Shown here one piece after another: positions 7,699 through 14,436 of a stretch of DNA of 17,173 nucleotides. Source of the DNA: Balneolales bacterium (lineage in GTDB: Bacteria > Bacteroidota > Rhodothermia > Balneolales > Natronogracilivirgulaceae); contig SKIC01000042.1 of the NCBI GenBank assembly GCA_007116685.1, positions 1 to 17,173 on the forward strand, written 5' to 3'. A program made the translations under genes and the position numbers. Within the stretch, counting starts at the first letter, position 1. Every line of letters begins with the position of its first letter. Below the pieces are notes generated by a model that was not told where the DNA came from, did no database searches, and was given only the letters and a program-made list of their open reading frames with translations.

Positions 7699-7974
7699 AT
7701 GTTTTTAGAATCCAAAAAACCCAAAGATTACGATTGTGGCTACAACCTCGACCTGATGATTGCCGCTGTACCGAGAATAGAAGACGAAGAAAAACGCATT
7801 GATTACGTAAAGCGAATCGTGGGTTTAATCAAACAAAGCCACATCAGCTGGGTTAACCCCGATGGCTCTAGCCCCGACGCCTGGGAGCATTTTTTCAAAC
7901 TCGCAGAATACGACCCAAAAGAATACGGCATCCAAAACCCCTTCGAAGCTGGTACAATAGATGATGCCAGATAG
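7699..7974 (+). CDS. Small DUF4290-like protein
   Basis: A 91-residue acidic soluble protein that begins two bases after the SpoIID-domain stop, so it is almost certainly co-transcribed and translationally linked. The pattern YNLDLMIAAVPRIEDEEKRIDYVKRIVGLIKQSH, then DAWEHFFKLAEYDPKEYGIQNPFE, resembles DUF4290 of Bacteroidota (a YN opening, 'tieDreeRn..a..iv.lM', then 'lWdHl...s.f..di..Pf'). It lacks the EYGRN motif as I remember it, and it is shorter than most members, so it may be a diverged or trimmed relative. The family has no known function. There are no membrane segments, signal peptide or metal-binding motifs. The palindromic repeats of the RAYT element begin eight bases after its stop. 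Confidence 0.75.
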   Translation: MFLESKKPKDYDCGYNLDLMIAAVPRIEDEEKRIDYVKRIVGLIKQSHISWVNPDGSSPDAWEHFFKLAEYDPKEYGIQNPFEAGTIDDAR

Positions 7975-7982
7975 TTTTTTTA

Positions 7983-8000
7983 TCATGGTACAGGTCTGAG
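7983..8000. repeat. Half copy of the RAYT-associated palindrome
   Basis: The 18 bases tcatggtacaggtctgag repeat exactly at 8006-8023, five bases further on. Only one arm plus the centre is present. The right arm of the neighbouring full copy (8022-8036) is complementary to this arm as well, so two mutually exclusive hairpins are possible. Confidence 0.9.
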
Positions 8001-8002
8001 AT

Positions 8003-8039
8003 TATTCATGGTACAGGTCTGAGACCTGTACCATGAATA
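8003..8039. repeat. REP-like palindrome, copy at the 3' side of the RAYT gene
   Basis: A perfect inverted repeat: an 18-base arm at 8003-8020, a single central G at 8021 and its complement at 8022-8039 (core ggtacaggtct/agacctgtacc). It lies 20 bases beyond the RAYT stop (minus strand) and 28 bases beyond the DUF4290-like stop (plus strand), so it may also end transcription of both. Confidence 0.9.
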
Positions 8040-8059
8040 TAATGCTTGTAACACAAACC

Positions 8060-8608
8060 TCACACATCTACTACACTCGTCTCAACAGGAACACCACCAA
8101 ATCCGGCATAAGCTCTGGCACTACTGAATAGCCAATGCTCCGGCTCAAGCACAAATCCAGCCTTTACAGGATTATAATGGATATAATCTAATTTCTGTTT
8201 AAAAATAGAATGATAGGCACATTCTGTTGGATAATATCCATCCTTCCAAAACTTAAATTGTTGCTTGCTCAAAGTTCCCGCAAAAGCAAACTGATTCAAC
8301 AACCAAGCTCGTCGGGACTCTCTTCGATTTTCTGAAATTTCCTTGAAAATCTTCTTTGCGGTGTATTTCTTCAAATCTCTCACCGTCTCTGGAATACTCA
8401 GTTTCTCAGAAGTAATCAATAAATGGATATGATTGGTCATCAAACACCATCCATAGACTCGAAGACCCTTATGCTTTTGGCAGTAGTTTATACTATCGAA
8501 CAAGATATCCCGATAGATTTGTCTCGTGAAAATATCGATCCAATTATGAACTGTGATAGTAACAAAATTAGGCAGTGTACTATCAAACACTTTTCTTCTG
8601 GGACTCAT
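8060..8608 (-). CDS. REP-associated tyrosine transposase (RAYT; IS200/Y1 HUH family)
   Basis: A complete 182-residue protein of the Y1 transposase (TnpA_REP) family. The HUH metal motif is H60-I-H62 in WCLMTNHIHLLI. The catalytic tyrosine is probably Y142 in KLDYIHYNPVKAGFV, the family's signature segment, preceded by FWKDGYYPTEC (120-130). RAYTs are single-strand DNA nicking and joining enzymes that recognise REP-type hairpins next to their own gene; unlike ordinary IS200 elements they are usually single-copy and not self-mobile. Here the gene is bracketed by palindromes of one family at 8003-8039 and 8688-8728. It sits between the ends of two convergent operons, an insertion site that harms neither. 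All key residues are intact. Whether it is active cannot be told from the sequence. Confidence 0.93.
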   Translation of the reverse strand: MSPRRKVFDSTLPNFVTITVHNWIDIFTRQIYRDILFDSINYCQKHKGLRVYGWCLMTNHIHLLITSEKLSIPETVRDLKKYTAKKIFKEISENRRESRRAWLLNQFAFAGTLSKQQFKFWKDGYYPTECAYHSIFKQKLDYIHYNPVKAGFVLEPEHWLFSSARAYAGFGGVPVETSVVDV

Positions 8609-8687
8609 ATATCAACATTTTTTTTATGTTTTATATGAGAGATACATGCCAACGAAAATACTTACAATATTTATTTGTGTAAGATAC

Positions 8688-8728
8688 TTATTTCATGGTA
8701 CAGGTCTGAGACCTGTACCATGAAATAA
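8688..8728. repeat. REP-like palindrome, copy upstream of the RAYT gene and after fixX
   Basis: A perfect inverted repeat with 20-base arms (8688-8707 and 8709-8728) around a central G at 8708. It shares the 31-base core of the copy at 8003-8039. It lies 24 bases beyond the fixX stop and 79 bases upstream of the RAYT start, so it may double as the terminator of the fixABCX transcript. Confidence 0.9.
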
Positions 8729-8752
8729 AGAATCTAAATCTCTAATCTCAAT

Positions 8753-9055
8753 CTATCCGAAATTCCACTTTACACCGCGGCCGATTTCGGGATCGGGATA
8801 ATTCCAATCTACAGCGCCCTGATCACAGGCAAACATGCAGGTTCCGCATTCGATACAATCTTCGAATTGAAAGTGTACTTTGCCGTTTTCGTCTTTTGTG
8901 TAGCAGTTTGCCGGACATACATACGTGGTGCAATGATGCGGACAGGTTGAATTACAAATATCGGTATCCACAATAATATGTGGCTTGGCTTCGGTTTTGG
9001 TTTGGTTTAGGTAAGAAACTTTACCCAGACGCTCTGCGATGCTAAGTTTTTCCAT
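8753..9055 (-). CDS. fixX: FixX ferredoxin-like subunit of ETF:quinone oxidoreductase
   Basis: A complete 100-residue ferredoxin-like protein. It has nine cysteines: C34, C38, C42, C47, C51, then a C67-x2-C70-x2-C73-x3-C77 cluster (CIECGTCMFAC), consistent with one [4Fe-4S] cluster in that cluster motif plus the conserved extra cysteines of FixX (DICNSTCPHHCTTYVCPANCY). The end GAVDWNYPDPEIGRGVKWNFG is the usual FixX tail. Together with FixC it replaces the single-chain ETF:ubiquinone oxidoreductase, whose C-terminal domain is homologous to FixX. It presumably relays electrons to FixC flavin and the membrane quinone. It is the last gene of fixABCX, 42 bases after fixC. Confidence 0.93.
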   Translation of the reverse strand: MEKLSIAERLGKVSYLNQTKTEAKPHIIVDTDICNSTCPHHCTTYVCPANCYTKDENGKVHFQFEDCIECGTCMFACDQGAVDWNYPDPEIGRGVKWNFG

Positions 9056-9097
9056 TTGAAAGTACTCTTGTTTAATTACTCTTTGTGTTGATCTTCA

Positions 9098-10420
9098 TTA
9101 CAGAGCCCTAGCTCCTTTTATTCCAATTTTGAGCAGAGTCCACAGACTACTATGCTTTTTAACAGACTTAAGCAGCATTTTCGTAGTTTTTGGTGTTGGC
9201 TCGTTTTTCACTGAGAAAAACTGCTTACCAAAATCACAAACCACATAAGGCACTTGTTCGTGCATCTCAGGTTTGTGAAGAAGTTGAACCGCATTCTGGA
9301 AATTCTTCATGTCTTTTAACACATAACTATCTTCCAAACGATGGCGATAGGCTTTTAATGTGTTTTTACTGAAATCCTTCTTTTCTTTAGCTTCTATCAC
9401 CGTTTCAGCGGCTAAAACTCCTGATTCCATTGCATAATCCATCCCCTGAATGGCTTTTCCGGAATTCATGAGGAGATTTGCTGCTTCTCCGGCTATCATC
9501 ACACCATCAGCGTAAATTTCTTTCGGCATGGCTCTGATATCACCTGTAGAAACCACATGACCGGAATACTCAACTACTTCCCCACCCTTAATCATATCTC
9601 TTACAGTGGGATGTTGCTTGAATTCGTTCAGGATATCATACGGTTTTTTGCCCTTTTCACGGAGATCTTTCATCCCCAAAACCAAACCGACCGACAAAGT
9701 GTCTTTGTTGGTATAAAGAAAACCACCGCCTTCTTCTCCTTGTGTTCCCCAACCGATAAATTCATTAGACATTCCGCTCAATCCATCTAATTGGAAACGG
9801 TCTTCCAGAACTTTTTGATCAAAACGGATGATTTCTTTCACACCGGTGGCTACATAATCCGCAGGCACATAAGAATCCTGCAAGCCCACCTGACGAGTAA
9901 GGAGATTATTTACCCCCTCAGCAATAATGATTGTATCAGCGTAGAATTTTTCTTCTCCGGCACGAATACCAACCGCAGCGCCATTCTCCATCAGAACTTC
10001 TTCCACCAGAATATTTGGTGCAATAAAAGATTCGTCCGGATACTTACTCTCGGCAATGGCCTCATCCACTTTTCCACTGAGCCAGTTATCAAATTTTGCC
10101 CGTAGAACTACGATTCCCTTGTATGGAGTTTCGTTGAAAGATTCGGATTTGAAATCAATGGAAAAGGAAGAATCCTGATCCATGAATGTGAGGCGACGAT
10201 GATTTATAAATCTCTCGAAACCTTCGGCCTCTTCCCAGTAATTTGGAACGAGTTCTGAAAGTTTACTACCCCACAAAACTCCACCGGATACATTTTTGGC
10301 ACCGCTGTATTCTCCTCTTTCGATAAGGAGAAATTTCATATCGTTTTTTGCAAGAGTCAGCGCCGCACTTAATCCGGCAATTCCACCTCCTACGATGATA
10401 CAATCAAATTTTTCGTCCAT
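9098..10420 (-). CDS. fixC: FixC FAD-dependent oxidoreductase (ETF:quinone oxidoreductase flavoprotein)
   Basis: A complete 440-residue flavoprotein of the geranylgeranyl-reductase/ETF-QO superfamily. The N-terminal Rossmann motif is GGGIAG (11-16) in CIIVGGGIAGLSAALTLAKN, with the acidic adenosine-binding residue in LLIERG about 20 residues later. YSGAKNVSGGVLWG (38-51) and ADGVMIAGEAANLLMNSGKAIQGMDYAMESG (about 304-334) are FAD-binding segments. It accepts electrons from the FixAB flavoprotein and passes them to the quinone pool at the membrane face, with FixX. It has no transmembrane helix, so membrane association would be monotopic. Its ATG overlaps the stop of fixB by one base (TAATG), indicating translational coupling. 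Confidence 0.93.
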   Translation of the reverse strand: MDEKFDCIIVGGGIAGLSAALTLAKNDMKFLLIERGEYSGAKNVSGGVLWGSKLSELVPNYWEEAEGFERFINHRRLTFMDQDSSFSIDFKSESFNETPYKGIVVLRAKFDNWLSGKVDEAIAESKYPDESFIAPNILVEEVLMENGAAVGIRAGEEKFYADTIIIAEGVNNLLTRQVGLQDSYVPADYVATGVKEIIRFDQKVLEDRFQLDGLSGMSNEFIGWGTQGEEGGGFLYTNKDTLSVGLVLGMKDLREKGKKPYDILNEFKQHPTVRDMIKGGEVVEYSGHVVSTGDIRAMPKEIYADGVMIAGEAANLLMNSGKAIQGMDYAMESGVLAAETVIEAKEKKDFSKNTLKAYRHRLEDSYVLKDMKNFQNAVQLLHKPEMHEQVPYVVCDFGKQFFSVKNEPTPKTTKMLLKSVKKHSSLWTLLKIGIKGARAL

Positions 10421-11397
10421 TAGGCAGCCTTAATTTTTTTGATTTCCTCAATCAATAGAGGTAGAATTTTGAATAAATCACCGACCAATCCGTAGGTTGC
10501 GTACTGGAAAATCGGCGCATCAGGATCTTTATTGATAGCTACAATCACTTTGGAATTAGACATGCCCGCTACGTGCTGAATCGCACCGGACAAACCAACT
10601 GCGAAATACAATTGTGGCGAAACAACTTTTCCGGTCTGCCCAATCTGTAGCGTTGCCGGAAACATTCCGGATTCTGTGATAGCGCGGGAAGCACCTACCG
10701 CCGCACCGAGAACATCGGCTAAATCTTCGAGTAATTTTTTGCCGTTTTCATCTTTGAGGCCTCGTCCACCGGCAACTACAATTTCCGCTTCTGATAAATC
10801 CACTTTATCTCCGCTGGAGGAAAGTACTTCTTTAAGAACTTGTCGCAATCCGCCTTCGTCGAAATCAAAATCAACGTTTACAACTTCTGCTTCTGCCGGA
10901 GATTCGGAAACATCATAAGAACCCGAACGAACGGTAACAAGCACCGTATCGGCTGAACTTTCTGCTTTGGCCATAACTTTTGCTGCCATAACCGGGCGCG
11001 TTGTTTTTACAACACCATCAGCCAAATCAAAAGTGGCAACGTCAGGAATAACGGCCGCATCCATCTTCGCACCAACCGCACCAACCACATCTTTGGTGGC
11101 TTCTGTGGAAGCAAGAGTTACCAATTTGGGATTTGCCATTTCAATTACTTTCGAGAGCGCTTCGATTACGGGTGTATTCAGCGCATTTTTGAAAGCCGGA
11201 TTACTGACTGTGTAAATTTTAGAAGCACCATACTTGCTTACATCATCAGCAAAAGAGGCAGCATCGGCATCAATAATTACGGCTTCCAGGCTGAGACCAT
11301 TGGCAGAAGCAACTTCACGGCTACGACTTAAAACTTCAAGGGCTGATCGTTTGATTTTTCCATCGGTGATGGCGATATGAACTAATAAACTACTCAT
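10420..11397 (-). CDS. fixB: Electron transfer flavoprotein alpha subunit (EtfA/FixB)
   Basis: A complete 325-residue subunit. The N-terminal half (1-190) is the nucleotide-fold domain, and the C-terminal half (200-325) is the FAD-binding domain. Visible FAD contacts are GGRG (210-213), SR (237-238), the segment QIGQTGKVVSPQLYFAVGLSGAIQH (251-275) and NKDPDAPIFQYATYG (289-303). FixAB dimers take electrons from acyl-CoA or other dehydrogenases, or from NADH in bifurcating versions. The length is typical for EtfA, with no extra ferredoxin domain such as some FixB proteins carry. It is the second gene of the operon, 41 bases after fixA and overlapping fixC by one base. Confidence 0.95.
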   Translation of the reverse strand: MSSLLVHIAITDGKIKRSALEVLSRSREVASANGLSLEAVIIDADAASFADDVSKYGASKIYTVSNPAFKNALNTPVIEALSKVIEMANPKLVTLASTEATKDVVGAVGAKMDAAVIPDVATFDLADGVVKTTRPVMAAKVMAKAESSADTVLVTVRSGSYDVSESPAEAEVVNVDFDFDEGGLRQVLKEVLSSSGDKVDLSEAEIVVAGGRGLKDENGKKLLEDLADVLGAAVGASRAITESGMFPATLQIGQTGKVVSPQLYFAVGLSGAIQHVAGMSNSKVIVAINKDPDAPIFQYATYGLVGDLFKILPLLIEEIKKIKAA

Positions 11398-11438
11398 GGT
11401 AAAAAGGTTTTAATATAAATTTCAGTATAAACGGTGGA

Positions 11439-12218
11439 TTACAATACTTTTGCTTCATTTTGTAAGAGATCGGAAAGTGTGCTTACCAACTCTTCCGGAT
11501 CCGCTTCAAACTTTTTGCCCGGCGCTCGTTCCGGCACAGGCTCGTATCCGGTTACCGATGTTTTTGCAACATTGGTTTTCAAATCATCCAGATTCAGACC
11601 TAAATCTTCCAGCGTTTTCACATCAACCGGCTTTCGCTTGGAGGTCATAATTCCTTTTAAGCTCGGAATTCGGGGCTCGTTCATATCATTAGAACAGGTA
11701 ACGAGGCAAGGCGTAGGCAAAGCGATGACCTCCTGTGCCGTATCAGCCTGTCGTTTTACTTCGAGTTTATTATCGTTGATTTCAAGTCCAACAGCATTGG
11801 CGGCATAAGGCAGGTCTAAGTCTTGTGCCAGCATAGCACCAGTTAAGCCTGCATCGGTATCCTGAGATTGCTTACCAACAGCGATAATATCAAACTCCAC
11901 AGTCTTGAAAAAAGCAGTCAATATTTTCGCAAAAGCCGCAGAATCAAGTCCGGAGGTATCATCTACATGAATATGATGACCTTTTGCAGCACCCATGGCC
12001 AAAGCCTTACGGATGGTTTCTTTCGCTTTATCCGGTCCGATAAGTACAACTTCAACATCGCCTCCGTGTTTTTCAGAGAGAACGAGCGCTTCTTCTACCG
12101 CCGATGCATCGTAAGCATTTAGCATCATACGGTCGGTGTCCAGAACCAAATCTCCGTCTTTCAATTGAAACGGAGCATACACATCGGGTACCTGTTTAAT
12201 ACATGCAAAGAATTTCAT
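11439..12218 (-). CDS. fixA: Electron transfer flavoprotein beta subunit (EtfB/FixA)
   Basis: A complete 259-residue EtfB. Family landmarks are the opening MKFFACIKQVPD, the nucleotide-binding AMGAAKGHHIHVDD (74-87), GKQSQDTDAGLTGAMLAQDLDLP (115-137) and the partner-recognition loop EPRIPSLKGIMTSKRKP (181-197). It forms the ETF heterodimer with FixB. In classical ETF this subunit binds AMP; in bifurcating FixAB it carries a second FAD. The sequence alone, read by eye, does not let me decide between the two, but genetic linkage to fixC and fixX favours the Fix type. It is the first gene of fixABCX; AGG lies nine bases before its ATG. Confidence 0.95.
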   Translation of the reverse strand: MKFFACIKQVPDVYAPFQLKDGDLVLDTDRMMLNAYDASAVEEALVLSEKHGGDVEVVLIGPDKAKETIRKALAMGAAKGHHIHVDDTSGLDSAAFAKILTAFFKTVEFDIIAVGKQSQDTDAGLTGAMLAQDLDLPYAANAVGLEINDNKLEVKRQADTAQEVIALPTPCLVTCSNDMNEPRIPSLKGIMTSKRKPVDVKTLEDLGLNLDDLKTNVAKTSVTGYEPVPERAPGKKFEADPEELVSTLSDLLQNEAKVL

Positions 12219-12392
12219 TATTGACCTGTCTTTTTAGTGCGTAAATATTATTCAAAAAAATAGAACCTCTCGCGAATATGGAACCGCTTTTTTATAGCAT
12301 TACAATATAAAAATCATTAGGGACAAAAAGCATTCCAAACGCAAATTGACGCAAGAAAATACAAAATCAGAACCGGCTTCAAAAGTTTGTCT

Positions 12393-12420
12393 TTGACGGA
12401 TGTTTTATACACCTTATTAG
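12393..12420 (+). promoter_or_regulatory. Candidate sigma-70-type promoter for the glycosyltransferase gene
   Basis: TTGACG at 12393-12398 and TATTAG at 12415-12420 are separated by 16 bases and end 27 bases before the ATG at 12447. The -35 hexamer and spacer length are the same as in the candidate upstream of the SpoIID-domain gene. The match is by eye. Confidence 0.4.
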
Positions 12421-12446
12421 CCAATAATTTCAGTTTATAGTTGTAC

Positions 12447-13355
12447 ATGCAAGTATTACAGGGACAGTCACTTATCATAACTACTTTAGGAAGGTATCAA
12501 GACCTTGAAATCACTTTTGATGCCCTGCTACGTTGCCAGGCTATTCCGGAAACTTTTATAATTGTGGTTGGCGACAAGAAAAAACGCAGGGATTTTCAGA
12601 AACTATGCAACACTTTCAGAGAGGATTGTTCGCAGGTGAACCTTATACTTCGTTTTACAAAACCATGGCGTAATAAGCAGTTGGAATTAGCACTCAGCTT
12701 GCTTAAAAGCGATGGTTTGATTCACATTATTGATGATGACCTCAGTCCCTCTTCAGAATATTTTACTGAGTTAGATTGGCATTTTTCAAAATTTCCGGAT
12801 TGTGTAATGGCAGGTGGATTTCTGACGCCGGTTCATCAATCCAAAATTTCTTTCGCACGCAGGTTTTTCCTTTTAGACGCCAAACGTCCGGGTGCTTATT
12901 TGATAAGCGGACAAACTTCCCAATTTCAGCACCGGCAGGATGTTTCTGAAAAGTCCTACACCGAAGTTGATTGGCTCAGTGGTTGTTGCATGAGCTTTCG
13001 AGGAAACTTACTCGGGAAAATATCACCCGATTTAAAACTGGAAGATGAGAGTTTTGATGAGGATTTGGATTTATCACGTCAGGCTGCGAAATACGGAAAA
13101 CTACATGTGGTAACTGGAGCAAGATGTGAGCATAGAATCAGCAGCGAAGGACGAAAAAAATCCGGTTATCTGCTAAAAAAGAAGCTTGTTCACAGATATT
13201 ATTTGCTGGAAAAACATCGCCCGGGATTGATCCCAAGACTAGCCTTTTTGTGGAGTTGTATTGGCATAGGATTAGCAATACACTCCAAAAGAAATCCTGA
13301 CTCAAATCTCATTATTGGATTTTGGTCAGGTATTCGAGGCTTGGGTTCAATTTGA
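12447..13355 (+). CDS. GT2-type (GT-A fold) glycosyltransferase
   Basis: About 302 residues from the ATG at 12447; a TTG at 12441 two codons earlier is possible but has no better ribosome-binding site. The start LIITTLGRYQDLEITFDALLRCQ is the nucleotide-sugar-binding strand and first helix of GT-A enzymes. IIDDDLSPSSEYF (DDD at about 96-98) is the metal-binding DxD-like motif. EVDWLSGCCMSFRGNLL followed by EDESFDEDLDLSRQAAKYG supplies the acceptor-side acidic residues usual in GT2 rhamnosyltransferase-like proteins. The sugar and acceptor are unknown. It has no signal peptide; a weakly hydrophobic C-terminal stretch (RLAFLWSCIGIGLAI) might touch the membrane. The gene stands alone and converges with the methyl-accepting protein gene, four bases between stops. 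Confidence 0.85.
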   Translation: MQVLQGQSLIITTLGRYQDLEITFDALLRCQAIPETFIIVVGDKKKRRDFQKLCNTFREDCSQVNLILRFTKPWRNKQLELALSLLKSDGLIHIIDDDLSPSSEYFTELDWHFSKFPDCVMAGGFLTPVHQSKISFARRFFLLDAKRPGAYLISGQTSQFQHRQDVSEKSYTEVDWLSGCCMSFRGNLLGKISPDLKLEDESFDEDLDLSRQAAKYGKLHVVTGARCEHRISSEGRKKSGYLLKKKLVHRYYLLEKHRPGLIPRLAFLWSCIGIGLAIHSKRNPDSNLIIGFWSGIRGLGSI

Positions 13356-13359
13356 GTTT

Positions 13360-14436
13360 CTATTTGATAATCGCTTTCAGAGAAATCTTCCCAGTACCCT
13401 CTACGAGTTTGGTTAAGGAATCTACTTCCAGCAATACCTGATCGGATAAGGAATCCAACATTGCAGAAGAAGATGCAATCTCCTGAGCACTGGCTGCTAC
13501 TTTTTGAGTAACACCTTCGGTTTGTTGCACAGCGCTCAAAATTTGAGACAAACCGGACAACTGTTCACCTGAAGAAACTGCAATTTCGGAATTAATTTGA
13601 GAAACCTTCTCTATTGAGGTATTGAAATCCTTAAATGAACTATCAACCTGGTCAGAAATGGTTATAGTCTGAGTTAGCTTTTCGCCGGCATTTTCAATGA
13701 TACTTGTCGTTTCTCTGGCTGCCTCTGCAGAACGCAAAGCAAGACGTCGCACCTCATCTGCCACAACAGCAAAACCGAGTCCGGCCTGCCCGGCTCTTGC
13801 AGCTTCCACAGCAGCATTTAAAGCAAGCAGATTGGTTTGAAAGGCAATCTCATCAATCGTTTTGATAATGTTTCTGGTTTCGTCAGAAGCTGATACCGTT
13901 TCTTCAATTGCTATTTTCATCTTTTGAACTAAATCGCTGCCAGAAGAAACTTTCACGCGCGCATCTTCGCTAATTTGTTGTGCATGTTTTGCATTTTCTG
14001 AGTTTTGGCGAGTAGTAGCATTTAATTCTTCCAGGCTTGCACTCATCTGCTCAAAAGAGGCGGCCTGCATATTTGCACTATCAGCTAAATCCTGAGAGCC
14101 ATTTCGTAGTTCAGAACTTGAACTCTTTGACTGTTGCTGCCCATCATTAATTTGATTTGTGGCATTACTAATAATCCGAATCATCGATTTTGCTAACCAA
14201 ACCAATGGGCCAACCACTCCCACTATTGCAGCGAGGAAAGCAATAGAAACTATGGTTATATTTTCTAAACCAGCCGTACCTATAACATACCCAACGAAGA
14301 ATATGATTAAAATCATAGGTATAAGCTGGATAAAAATTCTACTGGTCAGGCTATCTCTGTATAGCCAAAGAACAAGGGATGTATTTACAATTGTACCAGC
14401 AAGTACAAGTAGGGTTAAAAGTAAGGTTTGACTCAT
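13360..14436 (-). CDS. Methyl-accepting chemotaxis-type signalling protein without sensor or HAMP domain
   Basis: A 358-residue protein. Three hydrophobic segments (about 5-26, 34-55, 60-82) are joined by very short loops, so there is no periplasmic or cytoplasmic sensor domain. The positive loop RDSLTSR between segments 1 and 2 suggests the N-terminus is outside. After segment 3 a coiled coil begins directly, with no recognisable HAMP. The MCP signalling domain covers about 100-350; its hairpin tip is EIAFQTNLLALNAAVEAARAGQAGLGFAVVADEVRRLALRSAEAARE (197-243). The tip would bind CheA/CheW and the flanking helices carry methylatable Glu/Gln pairs. There is no C-terminal CheR-binding pentapeptide. 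No che genes are nearby. It might sense membrane state or partner with another membrane protein (inference). Confidence 0.9.
   Translation of the reverse strand: MSQTLLLTLLVLAGTIVNTSLVLWLYRDSLTSRIFIQLIPMILIIFFVGYVIGTAGLENITIVSIAFLAAIVGVVGPLVWLAKSMIRIISNATNQINDGQQQSKSSSSELRNGSQDLADSANMQAASFEQMSASLEELNATTRQNSENAKHAQQISEDARVKVSSGSDLVQKMKIAIEETVSASDETRNIIKTIDEIAFQTNLLALNAAVEAARAGQAGLGFAVVADEVRRLALRSAEAARETTSIIENAGEKLTQTITISDQVDSSFKDFNTSIEKVSQINSEIAVSSGEQLSGLSQILSAVQQTEGVTQKVAASAQEIASSSAMLDSLSDQVLLEVDSLTKLVEGTGKISLKAIIK

Noticed and set aside
7983..8728. CRISPR array or classical insertion sequence with terminal inverted repeats
   Set aside because: Only three repeat occurrences exist, without regular spacers or cas genes. 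Each repeat is itself a full palindrome (one is half), and the enzyme is a Y1 HUH type that does not use paired terminal inverted repeats.
9190..12122. Plus-strand open frames across fixA, fixB and fixC
   Set aside because: They are antisense to strongly conserved genes and have no recognisable products of their own.
8753..12218. Nitrogen-fixation island
   Set aside because: Only the Fix electron-transfer genes are present. No nif genes occur in the window, and fixABCX is common outside diazotrophs.
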